Of a DNA stretch of 64,000 nt, positions 1-7,699 are shown piece by piece (the first letter of the stretch is position 1; the number at the start of each line of letters is the position of its first letter). The DNA comes from Pseudotabrizicola formosa (GTDB taxonomy: Bacteria > Pseudomonadota > Alphaproteobacteria > Rhodobacterales > Rhodobacteraceae). Where the stretch lies: the NCBI RefSeq assembly GCF_002900965.1, contig NZ_PJOM01000001.1:496001-560000 (forward strand), given 5' to 3'. The notes beneath the pieces are model-generated. The model worked only from the letters and a program-made list of their open reading frames with translations, did not search any database and was not told the origin of the DNA. The position numbers and the translations under genes were made by a program.

Positions 1-2
1 CC

Positions 3-344
3 ACCGCGCCCTTGCGCACGGTGCCGGAGCCCGAGACTGCGCTGTCCGGGGCGGCCTTGCAGCACGCGGCGGCGGATGGTTTTGAAGATGTGGTGGGCAT
101 CGTGCAGGGCCGTTGCAGCATGTGCCACGCGGCAGAGCCGTCTTGGGAGGGCATGGTCTGGCCGCCCAAGGGCGTGGTGCTGGAGACGCCTGCCCAGATC
201 GCGCAAGAGGCGCGGCGGATCTATCTGCAATCGGGGGTCAGCCATGCGATGCCGCCGGGCAACCTGAGCTATATGGAGCCGGAAGAACGGCTTGCCATCC
301 TCCGCTGGTTCCGCGCCGCGGACTTGGGCGGGGTAGAGGGGTGA
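3..344 (+). CDS. puuD: Urate oxidase PuuD-type, C-terminal cytochrome c domain (partial)
   Basis: This is the 3' end of a gene that begins before the window; the frame is open from base 3. It carries a single c-type haem motif (CSMCH, haem ligands Cys-Cys-His) and then a stretch resembling the C-terminus of membrane-bound urate oxidases of the PuuD family (PPKGV..., MPPGN..YMEPEER...). In that family an integral-membrane N-terminal part oxidises urate and the fused cytochrome c passes electrons to the respiratory chain. The nearby xdhABC and nucleoside-transporter operon at 9801-19331 supports a purine-catabolic role. Only about 113 residues are visible, so the membrane part cannot be checked. 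A stand-alone small cytochrome c is the alternative. Confidence 0.75.
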   Translation, partial: TAPLRTVPEPETALSGAALQHAAADGFEDVVGIVQGRCSMCHAAEPSWEGMVWPPKGVVLETPAQIAQEARRIYLQSGVSHAMPPGNLSYMEPEERLAILRWFRAADLGGVEG

Positions 345-350
345 CAGGCA

Positions 351-377
351 AACGGGCCGGGATGATCCCGGCCCGTT
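351..377. terminator. Bidirectional terminator hairpin between convergent puuD and znuA
   Basis: A perfect 12-bp inverted repeat (351-362 with 366-377) with a 3-nt loop lies 6 bases after the puuD stop and 18 bases beyond the znuA stop. The tips are AA/TT, so it could terminate transcription from both sides, although the T tract is short. Confidence 0.7.
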
Positions 378-395
378 GCGTTTGACAGGGCCGGA

Positions 396-1505
396 TCAGC
401 CGTTCAGGCAATCGGCCAGATTGGTCGCCAAGGCGCGCATCATCGTGGCGTAGGCGTCCGGTCCCGGCTCCACCGTGCTGCCTTCGGGGTCCAGCGCCGC
501 GCCGATGCGGGCTTGCGTGCCCTCGGCCATCTGCGTGACAAGCGCCGGGTCGTGCTGTGCTTCGGGAAAGAGGCACAGGGCGCTGCCTGTGGCCACCGTT
601 TCCGACAGATCGCGCAGCCGCGCCGCACCCGGAGAGCTTGCATCGCCAAGCGCCACGGCTCCGGCCAGGGACAGGCCGTAATGGCTGACGAAATAGCTGT
701 AGGCGTCGTGATAGACCACAAAGGGCCGGTCTGCGACCGGGGCCAGGGTGGCCACCAGTTCGGCATCAAGCGCGGCAAATCCGGCCTTGGCGCTTTGCGC
801 ATTTGCCGCATAGGTCGCCGCGTTTTCCGGGTCCAGCCGCGACAGTTCGGCGGCGATCACATCGGCCCAGAGGCCTGCGTTGGCCGGGTCGAGCCAGGCG
901 TGCGGGTCGGTCCCGGCGTGGTCGTGGCCCTCGTGATCATCGTGGCCGGCGTGGGAGTCGTGATCGTGGTCATGGTCATGGGCCTCGGCACTGGCCTCTG
1001 CGCCATGGTCATGCCCGGCGTGAGTTTCGTGGTCGTGGTCGTGGGCATCGGCACTGGCTTCGGCGGCGTGGTCTTCATGGTCATGCCCGGCGTGGGCTTC
1101 GTGGTCATGGACCTCGGCGCGCGCCTCTGCGGCGTGGTCGTGGTCATCATGATCATGCGCGCCGGTGTCGCCGTAGTTCTGGCGGTAGGTGCCTTCTGCG
1201 GCCAGCAGGCCAAGGCGCGGCACATCGGCGGAGAGGCCGTCCAGCGCGCGCGCCATCCACGGGGTCAGTTCTGGCCCGACCCAGACGATCAGCCCGGCAT
1301 CGGCAAGGCTGGCGGCCTGGCTGGGGCGCATCTGGTAGGAATGGGCATTGGCCCCACGGTCCAAGAGCAGATCCGGCTGGCCCAGATCGCCCATCACCTG
1401 CGCGACAATCGAATGGACCGGCGGGATATCGGTGACCACGCGCGGCACTTCTGCCAAGGCGGGGCCTGCGGTGCTGGCCAAGAGAAGGGATATGATATAA
1501 CGCAT
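396..1505 (-). CDS. znuA: Zinc ABC transporter substrate-binding protein ZnuA
   Basis: Periplasmic zinc-binding protein of a cluster A-I ABC importer. The sequence starts with a Sec signal peptide (MRYIISLLLASTAGPALA) and contains the ZnuA landmarks VVTDIPPVHSIVAQVMGD, GANAHSYQMRPSQA and FVVYHDAYSYF. The central His-rich loop (about residues 115-200) is unusually long: roughly 60 His/Asp/Glu residues in imperfect tandem repeats of the type AHDHDHETHAGHDH. At 369 residues it is about 50 longer than typical ZnuA, and the loop accounts for this. It is transcribed divergently from zur-znuC-znuB across a 77-bp region with a Zur-like palindrome, so zinc repression is likely. The His-rich loop marks it as a zinc rather than manganese binder. 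Confidence 0.95.
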   Translation of the reverse strand: MRYIISLLLASTAGPALAEVPRVVTDIPPVHSIVAQVMGDLGQPDLLLDRGANAHSYQMRPSQAASLADAGLIVWVGPELTPWMARALDGLSADVPRLGLLAAEGTYRQNYGDTGAHDHDDHDHAAEARAEVHDHEAHAGHDHEDHAAEASADAHDHDHETHAGHDHGAEASAEAHDHDHDHDSHAGHDDHEGHDHAGTDPHAWLDPANAGLWADVIAAELSRLDPENAATYAANAQSAKAGFAALDAELVATLAPVADRPFVVYHDAYSYFVSHYGLSLAGAVALGDASSPGAARLRDLSETVATGSALCLFPEAQHDPALVTQMAEGTQARIGAALDPEGSTVEPGPDAYATMMRALATNLADCLNG

Positions 1506-1544
1506 GTGAAAGCCTTTCGGAACATCGTTCGGGGCCTTATGTAT

Positions 1545-1557
1545 GTTATACCATAAC
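1545..1557. promoter_or_regulatory. Zur-box-like palindrome
   Basis: The sequence GTTATACCATAAC is a perfect 5-bp inverted repeat with a 3-bp spacer, centred in the 77-bp divergent znuA/zur region. AT-rich GTTAT...ATAAC palindromes are typical of Fur/Zur-family operators, and a zur gene starts 26 bases away. One site could repress both directions. Confidence 0.65.
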
Positions 1558-1582
1558 TGGTCAACCCAGCAAGGAGCCCGTC

Positions 1583-2104
1583 ATGCCGCATGACCACACC
1601 GACAGCGATTGTCCCGGCTGCGCGGCCCCTGATCTGGCGTTTTCCAGGCATGATCACGCCCATTGCGCCGCCGATGTGCTGGCGCGGGCAGAGGCGCTGA
1701 CCACCGCTTCGGGGGCGCGGTTGACGCCGGTGCGCAGGCGGGTGCTGGAGATCTTGCTGGAAAACCACAAGGCGATGGGGGCCTATGACGTGCTGCAACG
1801 GCTGGCGGCGGATGGCTTTGGCAACCAGCCGCCGGTGGCCTATCGCGCGCTGGAGTTTCTGGTGGAGCATGGGCTGGCGCATCGCATCCGCCGGTTGAAT
1901 GCCTTTGCCGCTTGCATGCACCCCGGCGAAGCGCATGCGCCCGCCTTCCTGATCTGCCGGGCCTGCGATACGGTGGCCGAGGCCCCGGCCGCCCCGGTGC
2001 GCGCGGCGCTGGATGCGGCCGCTGCCGACCTGGGGTTCAGGATCGAGCGGTCGAATGTCGAGGCGCTGGGCCTGTGCCCCGCCTGTCAGAAGGCCGCAGC
2101 ATGA
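1583..2104 (+). CDS. zur: Zinc uptake regulator Zur (Fur family)
   Basis: Zinc-sensing transcriptional repressor of 173 residues. It has a winged-helix region (LTPVRRRVLEILLENHKAMG and YRALEFLVEHGLAHRI) and two structural zinc motifs, CRAC at residues 125-128 and CPAC at 165-168. The NAFAACMHPGEAHAPAFL segment matches the metal-sensing core of Zur. An extra N-terminal extension of about 30 residues carries HDH, CPGC (10-13) and HDHAHC and could bind additional metal. It is the first gene of zur-znuC-znuB, and its stop overlaps the znuC ATG (ATGA). A GGAG Shine-Dalgarno precedes the start. The locus implies autoregulation and control of znuA. Confidence 0.93.
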   Translation: MPHDHTDSDCPGCAAPDLAFSRHDHAHCAADVLARAEALTTASGARLTPVRRRVLEILLENHKAMGAYDVLQRLAADGFGNQPPVAYRALEFLVEHGLAHRIRRLNAFAACMHPGEAHAPAFLICRACDTVAEAPAAPVRAALDAAAADLGFRIERSNVEALGLCPACQKAAA

Positions 2105-2865
2105 GCCTGATTGCGGCAGAGCGGATCTGCGTGGGATTTGGCGGGGCCGAGGTGTTGCACGATGTGTCGGTTGGCGTGCAGCCAGGCGAAATCGTGACGA
2201 TTGTCGGGCCGAACGGGTCGGGCAAATCGACCTTGCTGCGCGCCTTGCTGGGGATTTTGCCGGTGGCGCGGGGGCGGGTGACCCGCGCGCCGGGCCTGCG
2301 CATCGGCTATGTGCCGCAGCGGCTGGCGCTGGACCGCAGCCTGCCGATGACGGTGCGGCGGTTTCTGTCGCTGCCGGTCCGCGTCAGTGATGCGGCGGCG
2401 CGGCAGGCGCTGGTGCGGGTGGGTGTGCCGGATGTGGGCACATTTCAGATGGCCAGCCTGTCGGGCGGGCAGTTGCAGCGGGTGCTGCTGGCGCGCGCCC
2501 TGCTGGCCGAGCCGCAGCTTCTGGTGCTGGATGAGCCGACGCAAGGGCTGGACCAGCCCGGCGAGGCGGGGTTTTACCAGCTGATCGCGGATGTGCGCGC
2601 CAGCACGGGCGTGGCGGTGCTGATGGTCAGCCATGATCTGCATGTGGTGATGGCGGCGAGTGACCGGGTGATCTGCCTGAACGGCCATGTCTGCTGCGAA
2701 GGCACGCCAAAGGTGGTGTCTTCGGCGCCGGAGTACCGGGCGCTGTTCGGGCTTGGCACCCAAGGCGCGCTGGCGCTGTATCAGCATGTGCATGACCATG
2801 ACCACACGCATGACCATGACCACAGCCACGACCACCCTCATGACCACGAGCACCACCATGCTTGA
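2101..2865 (+). CDS. znuC: Zinc ABC transporter ATP-binding protein ZnuC
   Basis: Cytoplasmic ATPase of the zinc importer, 254 residues. Walker A is GPNGSGKS at 36-43, followed by the signature LSGGQ, Walker B LLVLDEP and the switch His in VSHDLHVV. The ATG at 2101 was chosen because it overlaps the zur stop and starts the conserved domain; the frame is open further upstream but without homology. The C-terminal 25 or so residues are almost entirely His/Asp (HVHDHDHTHDHDHSHDHPHD pattern), an uncommon metal-binding tail for a cytosolic ATPase. The znuB ATG lies inside the last codons, so the two are translationally coupled. Confidence 0.95.
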   Translation: MSLIAAERICVGFGGAEVLHDVSVGVQPGEIVTIVGPNGSGKSTLLRALLGILPVARGRVTRAPGLRIGYVPQRLALDRSLPMTVRRFLSLPVRVSDAAARQALVRVGVPDVGTFQMASLSGGQLQRVLLARALLAEPQLLVLDEPTQGLDQPGEAGFYQLIADVRASTGVAVLMVSHDLHVVMAASDRVICLNGHVCCEGTPKVVSSAPEYRALFGLGTQGALALYQHVHDHDHTHDHDHSHDHPHDHEHHHA

Positions 2866-3649
2866 CGATTTCCTGACCCGTGCCGCCCTTGCCGGGGTGG
2901 GCCTGTCGCTGGCCACCGGGCCGTTGGGCTCTTTTGTCGTGTGGCGGCGCATGGCCTATTTTGGCGATGCCACCGCGCATGCTGCCCTGCTGGGGGTGGC
3001 GCTGGCCCTGGCGAGCGATCTGCCGGTGGAGTTCGGCATCATGGTGGTGTCGCTGGCCATGGCGGTGACGGTGGCGGTGCTGGCGGCCAAGGGCTGGGCG
3101 ATGGATACAACGCTGGGGGTGCTGGCGCATTCGGCGCTGGCCTTTGGTCTGGTCGCGGTGTCCTTTGTGCCCGGCGTGCGGACTGATCTGTCCGCCTGGC
3201 TTTTCGGTGACATTCTGGCCGTCAGCCGGGGCGATCTGGCCTTTGTCTGGGGCGGGGCGGTTGCGGTTCTGGGTTTGCTTGCCTGGCGCTGGCAGGCGCT
3301 GTTGACCGCCACGCTGAACGAGGATCTGGCGCATGCCAGCGGGTTGAACCCTGACCGGGAGCGTCTGGTGCTGACCCTTGCGCTGGCCATTGTAGTGGCG
3401 GTTGCCATCAAGGTGGTGGGGGCGCTGCTGATTGCCGCCATGCTGATCGTACCGGCGGCCGCGGCGCGGGGTCTGTCGCGCACGCCCGAGGTGATGGCGG
3501 GGCTGGCCATTGTGATCGGGGCGGTGTCGGCCTTGGGGGGGCTGCATCTGTCGTTGTGGCAAGACACGCCTGCGGGCCCGTCGATCATCCTTGTGGCGGC
3601 GCTGATCTTTGCCGCGACAACGGCGCTTGGCCGACGCTTTTCCGGTTGA
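2858..3649 (+). CDS. znuB: Zinc ABC transporter permease ZnuB
   Basis: Membrane permease of 263 residues in the ABC-3 family (manganese/zinc/iron chelate type). Seven to eight hydrophobic segments are visible, with the conserved start FGDATAHAALLGVALALA and a central AWLFGDILAV. The start is the ATG at 2858, which overlaps the znuC 3' end by 8 bases. The family fold begins directly there (MLDDFLTRAALAGVGLSLA). It forms the channel through which ZnuA-delivered zinc enters, driven by ZnuC. Confidence 0.94.
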   Translation: MLDDFLTRAALAGVGLSLATGPLGSFVVWRRMAYFGDATAHAALLGVALALASDLPVEFGIMVVSLAMAVTVAVLAAKGWAMDTTLGVLAHSALAFGLVAVSFVPGVRTDLSAWLFGDILAVSRGDLAFVWGGAVAVLGLLAWRWQALLTATLNEDLAHASGLNPDRERLVLTLALAIVVAVAIKVVGALLIAAMLIVPAAAARGLSRTPEVMAGLAIVIGAVSALGGLHLSLWQDTPAGPSIILVAALIFAATTALGRRFSG

Positions 3650-3680
3650 TCCGCGCGGCAGGGTGCGGCGCATGAAAAAG

Positions 3681-3706
3681 GGCGGGATGGCTTTCGCCAC
3701 CCCGCC
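3681..3706. terminator. Terminator hairpin between znuB and the PRC-barrel gene
   Basis: The stem GGCGGG-A-TGGC pairs with GCCA-C-CCCGCC around a TTTC loop, between two convergent genes. It is preceded by AAAAA on the plus strand, which gives the T tract for the minus-strand gene, and is followed by a weak T-rich stretch. Confidence 0.6.
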
Positions 3707-3733
3707 TGTCACTCTTATTCATACCAAGCTGGA

Positions 3734-4756
3734 TCAACCTTCGTAGGTCGGCAGCGATTCCAGCTGTTCCTGCGTCATCGTCACGCGGAAGTGGTCAAGC
3801 GAGCCATCGGTGTCGCGCACCATGGTCAGAGCATCCGACCCCAGAGCGACACGCTTTTCGCCGATGCCGAGGAAACCGCCGACATCAACCACGGCACCCT
3901 CGATGGCACCATTGGCACCAATCGCAACAGCGCTGACCTCGCCGACATCTTCATCGTTCGGACCCATGACGCGCGCCCCGATCAGATCGGTTTCGGTCAT
4001 CGCGGCGAAGTCTACCATTTCACCGTCGGTCATGGCCGCGCCTGTGGCGGTCGTGCCGTCAGCTGCCATGGTGCCATCTGCGGCGACAGTGCCATCAGCT
4101 GGCACGGTGCCATCGGCTGCCATCGTGCCGTCTGCGGCGACGGTGCCATCAGCTGGCACGGTTCCGGTGGCGGTGGTGCCCATCGGGGCGGTGGTGCCCA
4201 TGCCGTCCGACCCGGCGACGGTGGCGTCGGTGGCGGCGGCTTCGAACACCATGTCTTCGTCGAATTCCGGTGCGCCTTCGAGTTCAGCCTGGTTGCCGTG
4301 GAACACGATGAAGTAATCATCGGCGCTGTTGGCGTCCGGCACCATCACCAGATCGTCGATCGACAGGGCGACGGTCTTTTCACCAATGCCAAGGAAGCCG
4401 CCGAAATCGACCAGAACCGCCTGTGCATCGCCGTTCATCGAGATGATCAGATCGGAAATCTCACCAGCGTCATCCCATTCGGCATCGGCCTGAGCAAGGG
4501 CTTCGACCTGCATGGACGAGGTGTCCTGCTCGGTGACATAGATGCGCTTGCCGATGAAGTCCGAGGCGCGCACGCCCTGATCAATGCCTGCAAAGTAAGG
4601 CGACGTTGCATCCATAGCGGTCGTGCCGGCGGGTGCGGCGGTGGTGTTGTCCATGGTGGCGGCCGGAGCGGTGGTGTCCGCTGGCGCGGTGGTCTGGGCA
4701 AAAGCCGGCATGGCAAGTGCCATCACCAGGGCTGTCGTTCCAAAAAGCTTTTTCAT
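3734..4756 (-). CDS. Secreted PRC-barrel protein with two PRC domains and a DGT repeat linker
   Basis: 340-residue exported protein beginning with a Sec signal peptide (MKKLFGTTALVMALAMPAFA). Two PRC-barrel-type domains are recognisable: residues about 60-165 (ASDFIGKRIYV ... DFGGFLGIGEKTVALSIDDL) and 255-335 (DLIGARVMGPNDEDVGEVSAV ... DVGGFLGIGEKRVALGSDAL). The shared GGFLGIGEK motif shows that they arose by duplication. Between them is a low-complexity linker of hexapeptides of the type ADGTVA/ADGTMA/ADGTVP. PRC-barrel proteins of this kind are common in the Rhodobacterales periplasm, but their role is not established. A GGAG Shine-Dalgarno precedes the ATG. It is monocistronic between hairpin terminators. 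Confidence 0.85.
   Translation of the reverse strand: MKKLFGTTALVMALAMPAFAQTTAPADTTAPAATMDNTTAAPAGTTAMDATSPYFAGIDQGVRASDFIGKRIYVTEQDTSSMQVEALAQADAEWDDAGEISDLIISMNGDAQAVLVDFGGFLGIGEKTVALSIDDLVMVPDANSADDYFIVFHGNQAELEGAPEFDEDMVFEAAATDATVAGSDGMGTTAPMGTTATGTVPADGTVAADGTMAADGTVPADGTVAADGTMAADGTTATGAAMTDGEMVDFAAMTETDLIGARVMGPNDEDVGEVSAVAIGANGAIEGAVVDVGGFLGIGEKRVALGSDALTMVRDTDGSLDHFRVTMTQEQLESLPTYEG
4053..4160. repeat. Tandem repeat of 18 bp (6 units; 54-bp higher-order unit x2)
   Basis: Six 18-bp units beginning GTGCC[AG]TC lie end to end inside the PRC-barrel gene. Units 1-3 and 4-6 are near copies, giving a 54-bp higher-order repeat. They encode the ADGT[VM][AP] hexapeptides that separate the two PRC domains. 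Such an array is prone to length change by slippage. Confidence 0.9.
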
Positions 4757-5151
4757 GGTCGTCTCCTGTTAATGCGATGACGGCAGGGTGGGGGGCGTTT
4801 TGGCCATCCGCTCTGTCGTCGGTATGAACAACAAACACCCGCGCCGCCGATCTGTTCCCAGAATCGCGCTTAATTTGTTTCGGATCTTGCAGGGAACGAC
4901 TGGCGGCATTGTGCGTTTGCATGCCCGCCGCGGCACAGGGCAGGCGCTTGGGGCGATGTGCCAGGCGACGGAGGATGCATCGGCGCGGGCATCGACAGGC
5001 TCTGTGCCGCGCGCGGCTGGCGGTCACGCAGGTGTCGTCTGCGGCCAATGTCGTTTTCGTCTGTCAAAGGTCGGGGGATCTTGCCCGTCTGTGTGCCGAT
5101 CAGGCATTGATGGCGCACATCTGCCCCATACCCTGTTCCGGAGTCGTCCCG
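4757..5151. other. 395-bp intergenic region, no gene recognised
   Basis: Divergent intergenic region between the PRC-barrel gene and the dehydrogenase at 5152. The dehydrogenase frame is open back to 4909, but the translated stretch has no recognisable domain and precedes the Rossmann motif by about 80 residues, so I treat it as leader or promoter DNA. I saw no riboswitch-like structure that I could name. Confidence 0.5.
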
Positions 5152-7650
5152 ATGAAAACCCATGTCAAAGCGCTTGTTGTCGGTGGTGGTGCCGTTGGCA
5201 ACGGTATTGCCTATCATCTGGCCAAGGCGGGCTGGGACACGATGCTGGTGGAGCGCGATGAGCTGACGGCGGGATCGACCTGGCACGCGGCGGGGCTGTT
5301 GCCGCTGTTTAACATGTCTTATGCGACGACCCATATCCACAAATACTCGGTCGATCTGTACAAGGCGCTGGAGGCCGAAACCGGGCTGAACGCGGGCTTT
5401 GCCGTGGTGGGCAATCTGCGGATGGCGCAGCATCAGGCGCGGATGGATGAATACATGCTGTATTCCTCGGTCGCCGAGACTGCCGGGGTGTACCACGAAT
5501 TCCTGACACCGAAGGAGATGAAGGACCGCTGGCCGCTGTTGCGGACCGAAGACCTTGTCGGCGCGCTGTACCATCCGCAGGACGGCTATATCAATCCGGC
5601 CGATGTGACCCAGGCCATGGCCAAGGGCGCGCGGCAGTTCGGGGCGACGATTGAACGCAAGGTGCAGGTCAACGGCTATCGCTGGACCGGGTCGGAATGG
5701 ATTGTCACCTGTGCCCGCATGGTGGAACAGGGCGGCAATCTGGTGGCGAGCGAGGACACGTTCGAGATCACCGCCGAGCATGTGGTCACCGCCACCGGCA
5801 ACCATGCGCAGCGCACGGCGCGGCTCTTGGGCGTCAAGCTGCCCGCCATTCCGGTGGAGCATCAGTATATCGTCACCGAACCCGACCCGGCACTGGTGGC
5901 CTGGCGCAAGGCGGGCAATCCCGAGCACCCGGTGCTGCGCGACGCCGATGCCAAATGGTATGTGCGGGAAGAACGCGGCGGCTGGATTCTGGGGCCCTAT
6001 GAGCGCAACGCGCCGGCCCGCTTCCTGTATGACGTGCCGCAATCGTTCCGCGCTGACCTGTTCCCGCTGGATCTGGAGCGGATCGAGGCGGAATACATGT
6101 CGATGATCCACCGCCTGCCGTCCTCGGAAACCGTGGGGCTGAAGGATGATTTCAACGGCCCGATCTGCTATACGCCTGATGGCAACCCGCTGGTCGGCCC
6201 GGTGCCGGGGCTGCGCAACATGTGGATTGCGGAAGGGTTCTCATTCGGGATCACCGCTGCGGGCGGCACGGGGCATTATCTGGCGCAGCTGATGACGGAA
6301 GGGGAGGCCGAGATCGATATGGCCAGCCTTGACCCGCGCCGCTATGGCCAGTGGATCACCACCGAATATTCCGCCCGCAAGAATGAGGAATGCTATGAGC
6401 ATGTCTTCATCCTGCACCACCCGGATGAAGAGCGTGAAGCCTGCCGTCCGCTGCGCACCGCCCCTGTCTATGACCGGCAAAAGGCGCTGGGGGCGCAATT
6501 CGGGCAGGTGAACGGCTGGGAACGGCCGATCTATTATGGGCCCAAAGATGCGCCCGAGGATTTCGACCACAATTCCCGCAGCTTCCGCCGGGGGGCCTGG
6601 TGGCAATATGCTGTCGAGGAGGCCAAGGCGATCCGCGAGACGGCCGGGCTGATCGACGCCACGGCATTTACCAAGCATCTGGTGCGCGGGCCGGGGGCGA
6701 CGCAGTTCCTTGACTGGTTCACCTGCAACAAGCTGCCCGCCGTGGGCCGCATCAACCTGACCTATGCGCTGACCCCGACGGGGACCACCCGCACCGAATA
6801 TACCATCGTGCGGCTGGCGCAGGATGAATATTATCTGGTGTCGGCGGGGGCCTGGACCGATTACGACAGTGATTACCTGCGCAAATGCGCCGAGGATAAA
6901 GCGCCCGAATTCGGTCATATCGACATCCATGATGTCACCACGCAATGGGGGGTCTTTGCGCTGGCCGGGCCGAACGCCCGCAAGATCTTGGCTGAGATCG
7001 TCAAGGATGCCGCGCCCGAAACCGTGCTGTCGAACAAGCGCTTTCCGTGGTTGACGATGCGCAACATCGAGCTTGGCATGGTGCCGGTGCGCGCGATCCG
7101 CGTGGCCTATACCGGCGAATTGGGCTGGGAGCTGCACCATCCGATCGAGATGCAGCGCCACCTGTGGGAGTTGCTGCTGAAAGCCGGTGAGAAGCACGGG
7201 ATGAAGCTGGTCGGGGCCCGCGCGCAGAACTGGCTGCGGCAGGAAAAATCCTACCGCGCCTTTGGCAACGAGTTGGGCCGCGACGCCACCCCGCTGGAGG
7301 CGGCGCTGGACCGTTTCGTCGATCTGTCAAAGGAGTTTCAGGGCAAGGAGGCGATGCTGGCGCATGGCATCCGGTCGAAATGCTGCACCCTGCTGATCGA
7401 CGGGCCAGAGGATTGCGACCCATGGGGCAAGGAGGCCCTGCTGCTGAATGGCGAGAAGATCGGGCGGCTGACCTCGGGCGGCTATTCGGTCGCCTTTGGC
7501 AAGCAGATCGGCATGGGCTATGTGCGCCCCGATCTGGCCGAGGTGGGCACCAGGCTGAAGGTCAGGATGATGCGGCAGGAATGGGATGCGGTGGTGGTGG
7601 AGGACAGCCCCTATGATCCGTCCAACGCCCGCATCCGGAGCGATGGCTGA
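5152..7650 (+). CDS. FAD-dependent dimethylglycine/sarcosine dehydrogenase-like protein with GcvT domain
   Basis: 832-residue two-part enzyme. The N-terminal half is a DAO-type FAD oxidoreductase: dinucleotide-binding GGGAVGNGIAYHLAKAGW at about residues 11-28, then STWHAAGLLP, where the family attaches or contacts FAD. The C-terminal half (from about 430) is a GcvT-like folate-binding aminomethyltransferase module (RRGAWWQYAVEEAKAIRE ... GYVRPD). This layout is that of dimethylglycine and sarcosine dehydrogenases, which oxidatively demethylate N-methylglycines and pass the one-carbon unit to tetrahydrofolate. The exact substrate cannot be read from sequence. The start is the ATG at 5152, directly before the Rossmann strand. 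The carnitine/choline genes 40 kb away would supply betaine-derived substrates. Confidence 0.85.
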   Translation: MKTHVKALVVGGGAVGNGIAYHLAKAGWDTMLVERDELTAGSTWHAAGLLPLFNMSYATTHIHKYSVDLYKALEAETGLNAGFAVVGNLRMAQHQARMDEYMLYSSVAETAGVYHEFLTPKEMKDRWPLLRTEDLVGALYHPQDGYINPADVTQAMAKGARQFGATIERKVQVNGYRWTGSEWIVTCARMVEQGGNLVASEDTFEITAEHVVTATGNHAQRTARLLGVKLPAIPVEHQYIVTEPDPALVAWRKAGNPEHPVLRDADAKWYVREERGGWILGPYERNAPARFLYDVPQSFRADLFPLDLERIEAEYMSMIHRLPSSETVGLKDDFNGPICYTPDGNPLVGPVPGLRNMWIAEGFSFGITAAGGTGHYLAQLMTEGEAEIDMASLDPRRYGQWITTEYSARKNEECYEHVFILHHPDEEREACRPLRTAPVYDRQKALGAQFGQVNGWERPIYYGPKDAPEDFDHNSRSFRRGAWWQYAVEEAKAIRETAGLIDATAFTKHLVRGPGATQFLDWFTCNKLPAVGRINLTYALTPTGTTRTEYTIVRLAQDEYYLVSAGAWTDYDSDYLRKCAEDKAPEFGHIDIHDVTTQWGVFALAGPNARKILAEIVKDAAPETVLSNKRFPWLTMRNIELGMVPVRAIRVAYTGELGWELHHPIEMQRHLWELLLKAGEKHGMKLVGARAQNWLRQEKSYRAFGNELGRDATPLEAALDRFVDLSKEFQGKEAMLAHGIRSKCCTLLIDGPEDCDPWGKEALLLNGEKIGRLTSGGYSVAFGKQIGMGYVRPDLAEVGTRLKVRMMRQEWDAVVVEDSPYDPSNARIRSDG

Positions 7651-7655
7651 ACCCG

Positions 7656-7676
7656 CCGGGGGCAGAACGCCCCCGG
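7656..7676. terminator. GC-rich hairpin after the dehydrogenase gene
   Basis: An 8-bp perfect stem CCGGGGGC/GCCCCCGG with a 5-nt loop, six bases after the stop and between convergent genes. It lacks a T tract, so the terminator assignment is tentative. Confidence 0.4.
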
Positions 7677-7699
7677 GGCGGAGCCAAAGCCTACTGGCC

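Noticed and set aside
513-1556. 347-codon open frame antisense to znuA
   Set aside because: The hydrophobic Val/Gly/Met-rich middle is the reverse reading of the His/Asp repeats of znuA and is not a real membrane protein.
4909-5151. N-terminal extension of the dehydrogenase at 5152
   Set aside because: The frame is open, but the extra 81 residues show no domain, and the Rossmann motif is correctly placed from the ATG at 5152.
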